Origin: Streptomyces rhizosphaerihabitans
GTDB taxonomy: Bacteria > Actinomycetota > Actinomycetes > Streptomycetales > Streptomycetaceae
Direction of reading: 5' to 3'
Assembly: GCF_025399795.1 (NCBI RefSeq)
Contig: NZ_JAODTZ010000043.1
Location: 25,916 to 89,915 of the forward strand
DNA length: 64,000 nt
Shown here: in pieces, positions 34,869 to 43,865 of the stretch
Numbering within the stretch: position 1 is the first letter of the stretch
How the letters are laid out: each line of letters starts with the position of its first letter
Program-made: the position numbers and the translations under genes
Notes under the pieces: model-generated
Seen by the model: the letters and a program-made list of their open reading frames with translations, nothing else
Told to the model about the DNA's origin: nothing
Database searches by the model: none

Positions 34869-35867
34869 ATGACGCGACGACTTGCTCAGGTGGCGAAGAA
34901 GGTCGGGGTCAGCGAGGCCACGGTCAGCCGGGTGCTCAACGGCAAGCCCGGAGTCTCCGACTCCACCAGGCAGGCGGTGCTCTCCGCCCTCGACGTCCTC
35001 GGCTATGAGCGGCCGACCCAGTTGCGCGGTGAACGCGCGCGGCTCGTCGGTCTCGTGCTGCCCGAGCTGCAGAACCCGATCTTTCCGGCCTTCGCCGAAG
35101 TGATCGGCGGGGCGCTCGCCCAGCTCGGCCTCACTCCGGTCCTGTGCACCCAGACCAAGGGCGGCGTCTCCGAGGCCGACTATGTCGAGCTGCTGCTCCA
35201 GCAGCAGGTCTCGGGCGTGGTCTTCGCCGGCGGTCTGTACGCGCAGGCCGACGCGCCGCACGACCACTACCGTCAGCTGGCGGACCGCAACATTCCGGTG
35301 GTGCTGGTCAACGCGGCCATCGAGCACCTCGGCTTCCCGTGTGTCTCCTGCGACGACGCGGTCGCCGTCGAGCAGGCCTGGCGTCATCTCGACTCGCTCG
35401 GCCACGAGCGGATCGGGCTCGTCCTCGGCCCCGGCGACCACATGCCCTCGGGCCGCAAGCTCGCGGCGGCCCGCGCCCTCTCGCCCGGGCTCCCCGACGA
35501 GCATGTCGCACGAGCGATGTTCTCGCTCGAGGGCGGTCAGGCCGCGGCCACCCGGCTGCTCGACCGGGGGGTCACCGGCATCATCTGTGCCAGCGACCCG
35601 CTCGCGCTCGGCGCCGTACGGGCCGCCCGCCGCAAGGGGCTCAGCGTCCCCGGCGAGATCTCCGTCGTCGGGTACGACGACTCGGCGTTCATGAACTGCA
35701 CCGAACCCCCGCTGACCACCGTCCGCCAGCCGATCGAGGCCATGGGGCGTGCCGCGGTGGAGCTGCTGAGCGCGCAGATCGGCGGCAGCAGCGTGACCGC
35801 CGAAGAGCTTCTGTTCGAACCGGAGCTGGTGGTGCGCGGGTCGACCGCCCAGGCGCCCCGCGGCTGA
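34869..35867 (+). CDS. LacI-family transcriptional regulator
   Basis: A 332-residue sugar-responsive regulator. Residues 4-55 hold the LacI helix-turn-helix (L-A-Q-V-A-K-K-V-G-V-S-E-A-T-V-S-R-V-L-N-G-K-P-G-V), followed by a periplasmic-binding-protein-like effector domain with V-G-Y-D-D-S-A-F and P-P-L-T-T-V-R-Q-P near its end. No ribosome site is present, consistent with a leaderless mRNA. It precedes a sugar importer and a GH13 glucosidase and most likely represses them and itself until an alpha-glucoside is present. Confidence 0.9.
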   Translation: MTRRLAQVAKKVGVSEATVSRVLNGKPGVSDSTRQAVLSALDVLGYERPTQLRGERARLVGLVLPELQNPIFPAFAEVIGGALAQLGLTPVLCTQTKGGVSEADYVELLLQQQVSGVVFAGGLYAQADAPHDHYRQLADRNIPVVLVNAAIEHLGFPCVSCDDAVAVEQAWRHLDSLGHERIGLVLGPGDHMPSGRKLAAARALSPGLPDEHVARAMFSLEGGQAAATRLLDRGVTGIICASDPLALGAVRAARRKGLSVPGEISVVGYDDSAFMNCTEPPLTTVRQPIEAMGRAAVELLSAQIGGSSVTAEELLFEPELVVRGSTAQAPRG

Positions 35868-36184
35868 AGTGTCCCGCTGAAAGGCCCGGCCGAAAGGCCC
35901 GGCTGAAGTGCGCGGTTGAGGCGCGTGGTTGAGGCGGGCGGTTGGCGCGCGACCGAGATCCGCGACCGAGGCCGGCGCCGAGATCCGCGACCGGGGTCGG
36001 AGCCGAGGTCGGTGGTCGGGGTCTGCAACCACTTGCCACAGGGACCCCCAGCCGCTGTCAAATAATTACAGATTCTGCGTGACATCTTGCGGACAGATGT
36101 CGGCGGTGCTTGAGTGTGCGGCGCCAGAACACGGCGGCACGCCCGCCGTGGGCCTTCCTCGCTCCTGCCCGAAGGGGTCCACCA
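35868..36184. other. Intergenic region before the sugar importer, with short direct repeats
   Basis: No gene is supported. CCGAGATCCGCGACCG occurs twice (35953-35968 and 35978-35993) inside a stretch of degenerate GGTTGAGGCG/CCGAAAGGCC-type repeats. An A/T-rich patch at 36058-36075 marks the likely promoter of the importer operon; TTGCCA at 36033-36038 is a possible -35 with no firm -10. Confidence 0.5.
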
Positions 36185-37534
36185 ATGAGAAGTACCGGGT
36201 TCCGCCGTACCTTCGTGATGCTCATGGCTTCCTCCGTCGCGCTCACCGCCGCCGCCTGCGGTTCGAGCGGCGACGACGCGGCCAACGGAAAGACCCGCAT
36301 CACGGTCAACTGCGAGCCACCGAAGAGCGCCAAGGTCGACCGTTCGTTCTTCGACGCCGACATCAAGGCGTTCGAGAAGGCCAACCCGGGCATCGACGTC
36401 GTCGCGCACGACGCGTTCCCGTGTCAGGACCCCAAGACCTTCGACGCCAAGCTGGCCGGCGGTCAGATGGAGGACGTGTTCTACACGTACTTCACCGACG
36501 CCAAGCACGTCGTCGACGTCAACCAGGCCGCCGACATCACGAGTTACGTCAAGGACCTCAAGAGCTACAGCACCATCCAGCAGCAACTGCGCGACATCTA
36601 CACCGTGGACGGCAAGATCTACGGCGTCCCCCGCACCGGCTACTCGATGGGTCTCATCTACAACAAGAAGCTCTTCGAGAAGGCCGGACTCGACCCGAAC
36701 AAGCCCCCGGCCACCTGGGACGAGCTGCGCGCGGACGCCAAGAAGATAGCCGCGCTCGGCAAGGGCACGGTCGGCTACGCCGACTACAGCGCCCAGAACC
36801 AGGGTGGTTGGCACTTCACCGCCGAGCTCTACTCGCAGGGCGGGAACGTCGTCGGTGAGGACGGCAAGAAGGCGACCGTCGACACCCCCGAGGGCAAGGC
36901 GGTCCTGCAGAACCTGAAGGACATGCGCTGGGGCGACAACTCCATGGGCAGCAAGCAGCTGCTGGTCATCAACGACGTCCAGCAGATGATGGGCTCCGGC
37001 AAGCTCGGGATGTACCTCTCCGCGCCCGACAACATCCCGATCCTCGTCAAGGAGAAGGGCGGCAACTACGACGACCTCGCCCTCGCGCCCATGCCCGGCG
37101 GCAAGGGCACGCTCATCGGCGGCGACGGCTACATGTTCAACAAGAAGGACACCCCGGAGCAGATCAAGGCCGGGCTCAAGTGGCTCGACCACATGTTCCT
37201 GACGCCCGGCGCCGGCTTCCTCGGTGACTACGCCCGAGCCAAGCAGAACAACGCCCCCGTCGGCCTGCCCGAGCCGCGCCTGTTCACCGGCGCCGCCGAC
37301 GCCAAGGACCAGCAGGTCAAGAAGGCCAACGCCAACGTGCCCGTGGAGAACTACCAGGCCTTCCTCGACGGCAACCAGAGCCTGCAGATGAAGATCGAGC
37401 CCCCGCAGGCCCAGCAGATCTACTCCGTCCTCGACGCCGCCGTGTCCGCGGTCCTCACCAAGAAGGACGCCGACATCGACCAGCTCCTCAAGGACGCCTC
37501 CGGCAAGATCGACTCCATCCTGGCCCGAGGCTGA
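36185..37534 (+). CDS. Sugar ABC importer substrate-binding lipoprotein
   Basis: A 449-residue family 1 binding protein (MalE/UgpB-like). The signal peptide ends A-A-A-C-G, a lipobox, so it is anchored to the membrane outside. The mature part has the alternating pattern of sugar-binding proteins (F-E-K-A-N-P-G-I-D-V-V, G-V-P-R-T-G-Y-S-M-G-L-I-Y-N-K-K-L-F). ATG 36185 with GAAGGGG upstream. With two permeases and a GH13 enzyme it suggests uptake of an oligosaccharide such as an alpha-glucoside. No ATPase gene is present; Streptomyces sugar importers of this kind share one ATPase (MsiK) encoded elsewhere. Confidence 0.9.
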   Translation: MRSTGFRRTFVMLMASSVALTAAACGSSGDDAANGKTRITVNCEPPKSAKVDRSFFDADIKAFEKANPGIDVVAHDAFPCQDPKTFDAKLAGGQMEDVFYTYFTDAKHVVDVNQAADITSYVKDLKSYSTIQQQLRDIYTVDGKIYGVPRTGYSMGLIYNKKLFEKAGLDPNKPPATWDELRADAKKIAALGKGTVGYADYSAQNQGGWHFTAELYSQGGNVVGEDGKKATVDTPEGKAVLQNLKDMRWGDNSMGSKQLLVINDVQQMMGSGKLGMYLSAPDNIPILVKEKGGNYDDLALAPMPGGKGTLIGGDGYMFNKKDTPEQIKAGLKWLDHMFLTPGAGFLGDYARAKQNNAPVGLPEPRLFTGAADAKDQQVKKANANVPVENYQAFLDGNQSLQMKIEPPQAQQIYSVLDAAVSAVLTKKDADIDQLLKDASGKIDSILARG

Positions 37535-37542
37535 CACCGTTC

Positions 37543-38514
37543 ATGAAGACCGCATCGAAGCCCCCCGCAGCGCTCCCTCCGGCCGCCGTCGGCGTGCCGG
37601 AGGTGCCGCGGTCGGCCGGGCGCCGGACCGGGGGACCGTGGCGCCGGCGCCTGGCCGACCAATCCCGTGCGTACGCCTTCCTGATCGGCGGCCTGCTCTG
37701 TTTCGCCCTGTTCTCCTGGTACCCGGCGATCCGCGCGGTCGTGATCGCCTTCCAGAAGTACACGCCGGGCAGCGGCGGCGAGTGGGTCGGCACCGCCAAC
37801 TTCACCCGGGTCTTCCACGACCCGGAGTTCACCGCGGCCTGGCGCAACACCCTCACCTTCACGCTGCTCGCCCTGCTCATCGGCTTCGCCGTCCCCTTCG
37901 TGATGGCACTCGTCCTCAATGAACTGCGGCACGCGAAGGCGTTCTTCAGAGTCGTGGTCTATCTGCCGGTGATGATCCCGCCGGTGGTCAGCGCCCTGCT
38001 GTGGAAGTGGTTCTACGATCCCGGAGCGGGCCTCGCCAACGAGACGCTGCGTTTTCTGCACCTGCCGACCTCGAACTGGTCCAACGGCGCCGACACCGCA
38101 CTCGTCTCGCTGGTCATCGTCGCCACCTGGGCCAACCTGGGCGGCACCGTCCTCATCTACCTCGCCGCGCTCCAGAGCATCCCCGGCGAGCTGTACGAGG
38201 CGGCCGAGCTGGACGGCGCGAACATCCTCCAGCGCGTCCGGCACGTGACGATCCCTCAGACACGCTTCATCATCCTCATGCTGATGCTGCTTCAGATCAT
38301 CGCCACCATGCAGGTGTTCACCGAACCGTTCGTGATCACCGGTGGCGGCCCCGAGGACAAGACCGTCACGGTGCTCTACCTGATCTACAAGTACGCCTTC
38401 CTCTACAACGACTTCGGAGGAGCCTGCGCGTTGAGCGTCATGCTGCTCGTCCTGCTCGGCGCCTTCTCCGCGCTGTACCTGCGGCTGACCCGCTCGGAAG
38501 GGGATGACGCATGA
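37543..38514 (+). CDS. Sugar ABC importer permease 1 (MalF type)
   Basis: A 323-residue permease: Pro/Ala-rich cytoplasmic N-terminus of about 40 residues, then about six spans, with the EAA loop E-A-A-E-L-D-G-A-N-I-L-Q-R. Starts 8 bases after the binding-protein gene and overlaps the next permease by 4 bp. Confidence 0.92.
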   Translation: MKTASKPPAALPPAAVGVPEVPRSAGRRTGGPWRRRLADQSRAYAFLIGGLLCFALFSWYPAIRAVVIAFQKYTPGSGGEWVGTANFTRVFHDPEFTAAWRNTLTFTLLALLIGFAVPFVMALVLNELRHAKAFFRVVVYLPVMIPPVVSALLWKWFYDPGAGLANETLRFLHLPTSNWSNGADTALVSLVIVATWANLGGTVLIYLAALQSIPGELYEAAELDGANILQRVRHVTIPQTRFIILMLMLLQIIATMQVFTEPFVITGGGPEDKTVTVLYLIYKYAFLYNDFGGACALSVMLLVLLGAFSALYLRLTRSEGDDA

Positions 38515-39386
38515 GCACCCGCACCCTTCTCTCTCCGCTGGCCCTGGCCCGCCCGCGCGGCAGAGCGGTCTACTGGACGGTCTTCAGCGGTGTGGTCGTG
38601 CTCTTCGCGCTGGCCTTCCTCTTCCCCGTCTACTGGATGGTGACGGGCGCCATGAAGTCACCGGACGAGGTGACGCGCACCCCGCCCACCCTCGTACCGG
38701 ACCACTGGCACCTCAGTGGCTACACGGACGCGTGGGACCTGATGGACCTGCCCACCCACCTGTGGAACACCGTCGTCCAGGCGACGGGCGCCTGGCTGCT
38801 CCAGCTCGTCTTCTGCACGGCCGCCGCCTACGCCCTGTCCAAGCTGAAGCCGGCCTTCGGCAAGCTGATCCTCGGCGGCATCCTCGCCACCCTGATGGTC
38901 CCCGCGCAGGCGCTGGTGGTCCCCAAGTACCTGACCGCCGCCGACCTGCCCGTCCTCCACACCAGCCTGCTCAACTCCCCGCTCGGCATCTGGCTGCCCG
39001 CCGTCGCCAACGCCTTCAACCTCTATCTCCTCAAGCGCTTCTTCGACCAGATCCCGCGTGACGTCCTGGAGGCCGCCGAGATCGACGGCGCCGGACGGCT
39101 GCGCACCCTGTGGTCGATCGTGCTGCCGATGTCCCGGCCCGTCCTCGGAGTCGTGTCGATCTTCGCCCTGGTCGCCGTCTGGCAGGACTTCCTCTGGCCG
39201 CTGATGGTCTTCTCCGACACCGACAAGCAGCCCATCAGCGTGGCTCTCGTCCAGCTGTCGCAGAACATCCAACTGACCGTGCTCATCGCCGCGATGGTGA
39301 TCGCCAGCATCCCCATGGTCGTGATGTTCCTGCTGTTCCAGCGGCACATCATCGCCGGAATCAGCGCGGGCAGCACCAAGGGCTGA
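38511..39386 (+). CDS. Sugar ABC importer permease 2 (MalG type)
   Basis: A 291-residue permease with about six spans and the EAA loop E-A-A-E-I-D-G-A-G-R-L-R-T-L-W. Start overlaps the first permease stop (ATGA), so the two channel subunits are coupled. A GH13 gene follows after 39 bases in the same operon. Confidence 0.92.
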   Translation: MSTRTLLSPLALARPRGRAVYWTVFSGVVVLFALAFLFPVYWMVTGAMKSPDEVTRTPPTLVPDHWHLSGYTDAWDLMDLPTHLWNTVVQATGAWLLQLVFCTAAAYALSKLKPAFGKLILGGILATLMVPAQALVVPKYLTAADLPVLHTSLLNSPLGIWLPAVANAFNLYLLKRFFDQIPRDVLEAAEIDGAGRLRTLWSIVLPMSRPVLGVVSIFALVAVWQDFLWPLMVFSDTDKQPISVALVQLSQNIQLTVLIAAMVIASIPMVVMFLLFQRHIIAGISAGSTKG

Positions 39387-39425
39387 CGCCTGTACGCGAC
39401 CTCCTCGAACGAAAGGCTACGCACC

Positions 39426-41027
39426 GTGGGACAGCCTCGCCCTGCCCGAAATCAGTCCGCGTGGTGGCGCTCCGCCGTCATCTACCAGGTGTACGTCCGC
39501 AGCTTCGCGGACGGCGACGGCGACGGCACCGGTGACCTCGCGGGCGTCCGCGCCAGACTTCCGTACCTCGCCGAACTCGGCGTGGACGCCCTGTGGTTCA
39601 ACCCCTGGTATCTCTCACCCCTGGCCGACGGCGGCTACGACGTCGCCGACTACCGCGCCATCGACCCGGCCTTCGGCACACTCGCCGAAGCGGAGAAACT
39701 CATCGCCGAGGCCCGCGAACTGGGCATCCGCACCCTGGTCGACATCGTGCCGAACCACGTCTCCGACCAGCACCCCTGGTTCCGGGCGGCCCTGGCCGGC
39801 GGCCCGGAGCGCGACCTCTTCCACTTCCGCCCCGGACGCGGCGAACACGGCGAACTGCCGCCCAACGACTGGCCGTCCCAGTTCGCGGGCTCCGCCGAAC
39901 CGGTGTGGACCCGGCTGCCCGACGGCGACTGGTACCTCCACCTCTTCACCCCCGAGCAGCCCGACCTCAACTGGGCGCACCCGGCCGTCCGCCAGGAGCA
40001 CGAGGAGATCCTGCGCTTCTGGTTCGAACGGGGGGTTGCGGGCGTCCGTATCGATTCGGCCGCACTGCTCGCCAAGGACCCGGACCTGCCCGACTTCGTC
40101 GAGGGCCGCGACCCGAACCCGTACGTCGACCGAGACGAGCTCCATGACATCTACCGCTCCTGGCGGGCGGTCGCCGACGCCTACGACGGTATCTTCGTCG
40201 GCGAGGTCTGGCTCCCCGACTCCGAGCGCTTCGCACGCTATCTGCGCCCCGACGAACTGCACACCGCCTTCAACTTCTCCTTCCTGTCCTGCCCCTGGGA
40301 CGCCGGACGGCTGCGCACCTCCATCGACGAGACCCTCGCCGAGCACGCTTCCGTCGGGGCCCCCGCCACCTGGGTGCTGTGCAACCACGACGTGACCCGC
40401 ACGGTCACCCGCTACGGCCGCACGGACACCGGCTTCGACTTCACCGCAAAGGCCTTCGGCACCCCCACCGACCTGGCTCTCGGCACCCGCCGGGCCCGCG
40501 CCGCGGCTCTGCTCTCGCTCGCGCTTCCCGGCTCCGTGTACGTCTACCAGGGTGAGGAACTCGGCCTGCCCGAGGTGGAGTTGCCGCTCGACAGCATCCA
40601 GGACCCGATGCACTTCCGCTCCGGCGGCACGGACCCGGGCCGCGACGGCTGCCGGGTCCCGCTGCCCTGGGCCGCCGACGCCCCGTACGCCGGATTCGGC
40701 GGTGACCCCTGGCTGCCGCAGCCCGCCGACTGGCCCGCGTACGCCGCCGACCGCCAGGTGGAGGACCCCACCTCGATGCTGAGCCTCTACCGAGCTGCGC
40801 TCCGCGCCCGCCGCACCGAACCGGGCTTCGGTGACGGCCCGCTCAACTGGCTGCCCGCACCGGAGGGCGTCCTCGCCTTCGCCCGCACGGACGGTCTGCT
40901 CTGCGTCGTCAATCTCGCCGACGGCCCGGTCGAGCTCCCGGTCCACTCCGAACTCCTGCTCGGCAGCGCCCCGTTGGACGCCGACGGTTTCCTCCCGTCG
41001 GACACGGCGGTCTGGCTGCGGGCCTGA
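39426..41027 (+). CDS. GH13 alpha-glucosidase / oligo-alpha-glucosidase
   Basis: A 533-residue alpha-amylase family enzyme without signal peptide, so it acts on the sugar after import. The catalytic triad is present: nucleophile D210 in V-R-I-D-S, acid E260 in V-G-E-V-W, and D322 in C-N-H-D. D-I-V-P-N-H is the first conserved block. The layout matches intracellular alpha-glucosidases (AglA-like) of Streptomyces. GTG 39426 has GAAAGG upstream. Likely specificity is an alpha-1,4 or alpha-1,6 glucoside, supported by family and the co-transcribed importer. Confidence 0.9.
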   Translation: MGQPRPARNQSAWWRSAVIYQVYVRSFADGDGDGTGDLAGVRARLPYLAELGVDALWFNPWYLSPLADGGYDVADYRAIDPAFGTLAEAEKLIAEARELGIRTLVDIVPNHVSDQHPWFRAALAGGPERDLFHFRPGRGEHGELPPNDWPSQFAGSAEPVWTRLPDGDWYLHLFTPEQPDLNWAHPAVRQEHEEILRFWFERGVAGVRIDSAALLAKDPDLPDFVEGRDPNPYVDRDELHDIYRSWRAVADAYDGIFVGEVWLPDSERFARYLRPDELHTAFNFSFLSCPWDAGRLRTSIDETLAEHASVGAPATWVLCNHDVTRTVTRYGRTDTGFDFTAKAFGTPTDLALGTRRARAAALLSLALPGSVYVYQGEELGLPEVELPLDSIQDPMHFRSGGTDPGRDGCRVPLPWAADAPYAGFGGDPWLPQPADWPAYAADRQVEDPTSMLSLYRAALRARRTEPGFGDGPLNWLPAPEGVLAFARTDGLLCVVNLADGPVELPVHSELLLGSAPLDADGFLPSDTAVWLRA

Positions 41028-41069
41028 GAGCGCCGGACCGCACAGCGCTGTCCCCGTACCGTTTCTGAA

Positions 41070-41113
41070 GACTGAGCGGGAGTGGGTCCTGTTGCCAGGA
41101 CCCATGCTCAGTC
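41070..41113 (+). terminator. Long bulged hairpin ending the sugar operon
   Basis: GACTGAGC (41070-41077) pairs with GCTCAGTC (41106-41113), and inside it TGGGTCCTG (41083-41091) pairs with CAGGACCCA (41096-41104) around a four-base loop. It lies 43 bases after the GH13 stop. Confidence 0.75.
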
Positions 41114-41135
41114 GAACGCCCCGGACGGTGTTGGG

Positions 41136-41173
41136 CTCCCCCACTGCCTTAAGGGCGTGGGAGGTACCCCCAG
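41136..41173. repeat. Dispersed Streptomyces-type palindromic repeat, copy 1
   Basis: Ends CTCCCCCACT (41136-41145) and GGGAGGTACCCCCAG (41159-41173) around a short core. Read on the other strand, its termini match the element inside the FAH gene at 57716-57757. Sequences of this kind are scattered through Streptomyces intergenic regions. The remaining gap to 41434 holds nothing I can identify. Confidence 0.65.
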
Positions 41174-41434
41174 GTTGCCCGCGTTCGCTCCGTGTCCGGG
41201 CGGCACGGATCGTGTCCGTGGTCCGGGAACGCGGGGGCGGCCCGCGGCCGGAGGCCGCTGATGAACAGCGCCTCACGCCCCGGGGCTTCCGGTCCGGCCT
41301 GTACGGTCCGATGCCCGTACCCGTCCCCGCATGAAGGGATCGGCACATGCACAGCACCACACCCAGCGACGCCCGCCCTGCAAGCCCGTCGCTCTAGCGA
41401 CGGGTGGTCGACCGAGGTGGAGGCGTATCTGTCC

Positions 41435-42220
41435 TCATGACGGCTCCCCGCGCTTCGCCGCCTGGATCTGCTCGTACACATGGGTCCGCAACTCGGCGAA
41501 GCGCGGGGCGACCCGGGTGCGCAACTGGTCCCGCTCCTGGGGAAGATCGACCTTCAGCTGCTCCTGTACGACGGTGGGGGAGGCCGAGAGGATCAGGACC
41601 CGCTCGCCCAGATAGACCGCCTCGTCGATGTCATGGGTCACGAACAGGATGGTGATCCCGCGCTGCCGCCACAGCCGGCGCACCAGATCCTCCAGATCGG
41701 CCCGGGTCTGCGCGTCGACCGCCGCGAACGGCTCGTCCATGAGCAGGACTTCGGGCTCGTACGCCAAGGCCCGCGCGATGGCGACGCGCTGCTGCATCCC
41801 GCCGGACAGCTGCCACGGATAGGCTCCCGCGGCATCGGCCAGGCCGACGGACTCGAGCGCGTCGGCGACCAGCTCCCGCCGCCGTGCCTTGCTCAGATCC
41901 TTCTGCTTCAGCGGGAGTTCGACGTTCGCGCCGACCCGCATCCAGGGAAACAGACTGCGCCCGTACTCCTGGAACACGAACGCCATACCGGGAGGCGGGC
42001 CGCTCACCCGCCGGCCCCCGACCAGGACCTCGCCGGAAGTCGGCGTGAGCAGGCCGCCCATGCACTTCAGCAGCGTGGTCTTGCCGCAGCCCGACGGGCC
42101 GACCAGACAGACGAGTTCGCCCGCGTCCACCGTGAAGGTGAGGTCGCGGACAGCCTCCACCCGGCGCCCCGACCCCTCGTAGACCTTCCGCAGGCCGGAT
42201 ACGACCAAAGACGCGTGCAT
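41435..42220 (-). CDS. ABC importer ATPase (SsuB/TauB/nitrate type)
   Basis: A 261-residue ATPase: Walker A G-P-S-G-C-G-K-T-T, a Q-loop F-Q-E-Y-G-R-S-L-F-P-W, signature L-S-G-G-M-Q-Q-R and Walker B L-L-M-D-E-P-F-A-A-V-D. This form is typical of sulfonate, taurine, nitrate and aromatic-acid importers. ATG 42220 follows AAAGGG. Last gene of a four-gene importer operon; next to an aromatic-demethylase cluster, so an aromatic acid is a reasonable but unproven substrate. Confidence 0.9.
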   Translation of the reverse strand: MHASLVVSGLRKVYEGSGRRVEAVRDLTFTVDAGELVCLVGPSGCGKTTLLKCMGGLLTPTSGEVLVGGRRVSGPPPGMAFVFQEYGRSLFPWMRVGANVELPLKQKDLSKARRRELVADALESVGLADAAGAYPWQLSGGMQQRVAIARALAYEPEVLLMDEPFAAVDAQTRADLEDLVRRLWRQRGITILFVTHDIDEAVYLGERVLILSASPTVVQEQLKVDLPQERDQLRTRVAPRFAELRTHVYEQIQAAKRGEPS

Positions 42221-42240
42221 GGACCGCCCTTTCGCGAGCG

Positions 42241-43059
42241 TCACGAGGACCGCCGGGAGGAGTCGCGCAGACCGTGGTACCAGCCGAGCACCCGGCGCTC
42301 GACGAGCTGGAAGACGACCGAGAGGAGAAAACCGAGCAGGCCGAGGACGAGGATCCCGGTCCACATGTCGGGGATCGCGAAGCCGCGCTGGAACTGCACG
42401 ATGGTGAAACCGAGTCCGTTACTGGCCGCGAACATCTCGCTGATCACCATCAGGATGATCCCGATGGACAGCGCCTGTCGCAGACCCGCGAAGATCTGCG
42501 GGCTCGCCGACGGCAGGACGACCGCGCGCATCCGGGCCGGTCCGGTGATGCCGTACGAACGGGCCGTCTCGGACATCACCGAGTCGACGGCGCGTACGCC
42601 CTCGACCGTGTTGAGCAGGATCGGCCAGACGCAGCCGCTCGCGATCACGACGATCTTCATCGTGTCCCCGATACCCGCGAACAGCATGATGACCGGAACG
42701 AGGACGGGTGGCGGCACCGCCCGCAGGAACTCCAGGACCGGTTCGCACACCGCCCGCACCTTCCGGTACGAGCCGATGACCGTGCCGAGGGCGACCCCCA
42801 CGACCGCCGCCGACGCGTAGCCGGCGAGCAGCCGCAGCAGGCTGGGCACCAGGTCGGCGCGGAGCCGCGCGCGGGTCCAGACGTCGGGGAACGTCCTGAG
42901 GATCGTGCGCAGCGGCGGCCAGTAGACATTGGTGCTGCCGTCCGACGTGAGCCACCAGAAGGCGATCAGCAGCGCGGGGAGTGCGAAGACGAACAGCACC
43001 CGCAGGGGGAGGCTTCCCCACGCGCTGGGCCTCGTGGGTTCGGGCGGGATGTCCGTCAC
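42241..43059 (-). CDS. ABC importer permease 2 (SsuC/TauC type)
   Basis: A 272-residue permease with about six spans and the loop E-T-A-R-S-Y-G-I-T-G-P-A-R that contacts the ATPase. The GTG start has GGAGGTGG upstream and overlaps the preceding permease by 4 bp. Two different permease genes imply a heterodimeric channel. Confidence 0.9.
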   Translation of the reverse strand: MTDIPPEPTRPSAWGSLPLRVLFVFALPALLIAFWWLTSDGSTNVYWPPLRTILRTFPDVWTRARLRADLVPSLLRLLAGYASAAVVGVALGTVIGSYRKVRAVCEPVLEFLRAVPPPVLVPVIMLFAGIGDTMKIVVIASGCVWPILLNTVEGVRAVDSVMSETARSYGITGPARMRAVVLPSASPQIFAGLRQALSIGIILMVISEMFAASNGLGFTIVQFQRGFAIPDMWTGILVLGLLGFLLSVVFQLVERRVLGWYHGLRDSSRRSS

Positions 43060-43865
43060 ACCGCCACCTCCCCGCGCACCGACTGGTGCCAGGCCAGCGC
43101 ATGCCGTTCCACCGACCGCGCACCCACGTTGATCAGCAGGCCGAGCAGACCGGTGACCACGATCAGCGCGTACATCTCGGGCACGGCCTGCGAGGTCTGG
43201 GCGACCGCGATGCGCGCGCCCAACCCCGGCGCCCCGATGACGAGTTCGGCGGTCACGGTGAGGATGAGGGCGACGGCCGCGGCCAGCCTGACGCCCGTCA
43301 TGACGTACGGGAGGGCCGTCGGCCACAGCACATGACGGACCCGGGCCCAGGTGCCGAGACCGTACGAGCGCGCCGTCTCCTCCGCCACCGGGTCGACGTC
43401 CCGCACGCCGTACATGACCTGGACGAGGACCTGCCAGAAGGACGCGTACACGACGAGGAGGAGCACCGACCGCAGTTCGGTGCCGTAGAGGAGGACGGCG
43501 AGCGGGATCAGGGCCACGGAGGGGATGGGACGCAGGAACTCGATCGTCGAGGCGGTCGCCTCGCGGAGATACGGCACGACCGAGATGACCACGCCCGCCA
43601 CGATGCCCGCGCCGACCGCGATCACCAGCCCCAGCGCCCAGCCCGTGAGGGTGTCACCGAGATCCGTCCAGAAGGTGCCGTCGGTGATCTCGTCGCCGAG
43701 CGCCCGCGCGATCCGGCTGGTCGGCGGGAAGTACCGTTCCTTGACGATGCCGAGCCGCGGCACCACCTCGCCGAGGGCGAGGAAGGCCGCGAGCCCGGCG
43801 GCGCCCAGTGCGGCGTTCACGGCCCGTCCGGAGGGGCCGCCGCCACGCGGTTGCTTCTGTTTCAC
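43056..43865 (-). CDS. ABC importer permease 1 (SsuC/TauC type)
   Basis: A 269-residue permease with about six spans and the coupling loop E-E-T-A-R-S-Y-G-L-G-T-W-A-R. GTG 43865 overlaps the binding-protein stop by 4 bp (GTGA). It pairs with the next permease. Confidence 0.9.
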   Translation of the reverse strand: MKQKQPRGGGPSGRAVNAALGAAGLAAFLALGEVVPRLGIVKERYFPPTSRIARALGDEITDGTFWTDLGDTLTGWALGLVIAVGAGIVAGVVISVVPYLREATASTIEFLRPIPSVALIPLAVLLYGTELRSVLLLVVYASFWQVLVQVMYGVRDVDPVAEETARSYGLGTWARVRHVLWPTALPYVMTGVRLAAAVALILTVTAELVIGAPGLGARIAVAQTSQAVPEMYALIVVTGLLGLLINVGARSVERHALAWHQSVRGEVAV

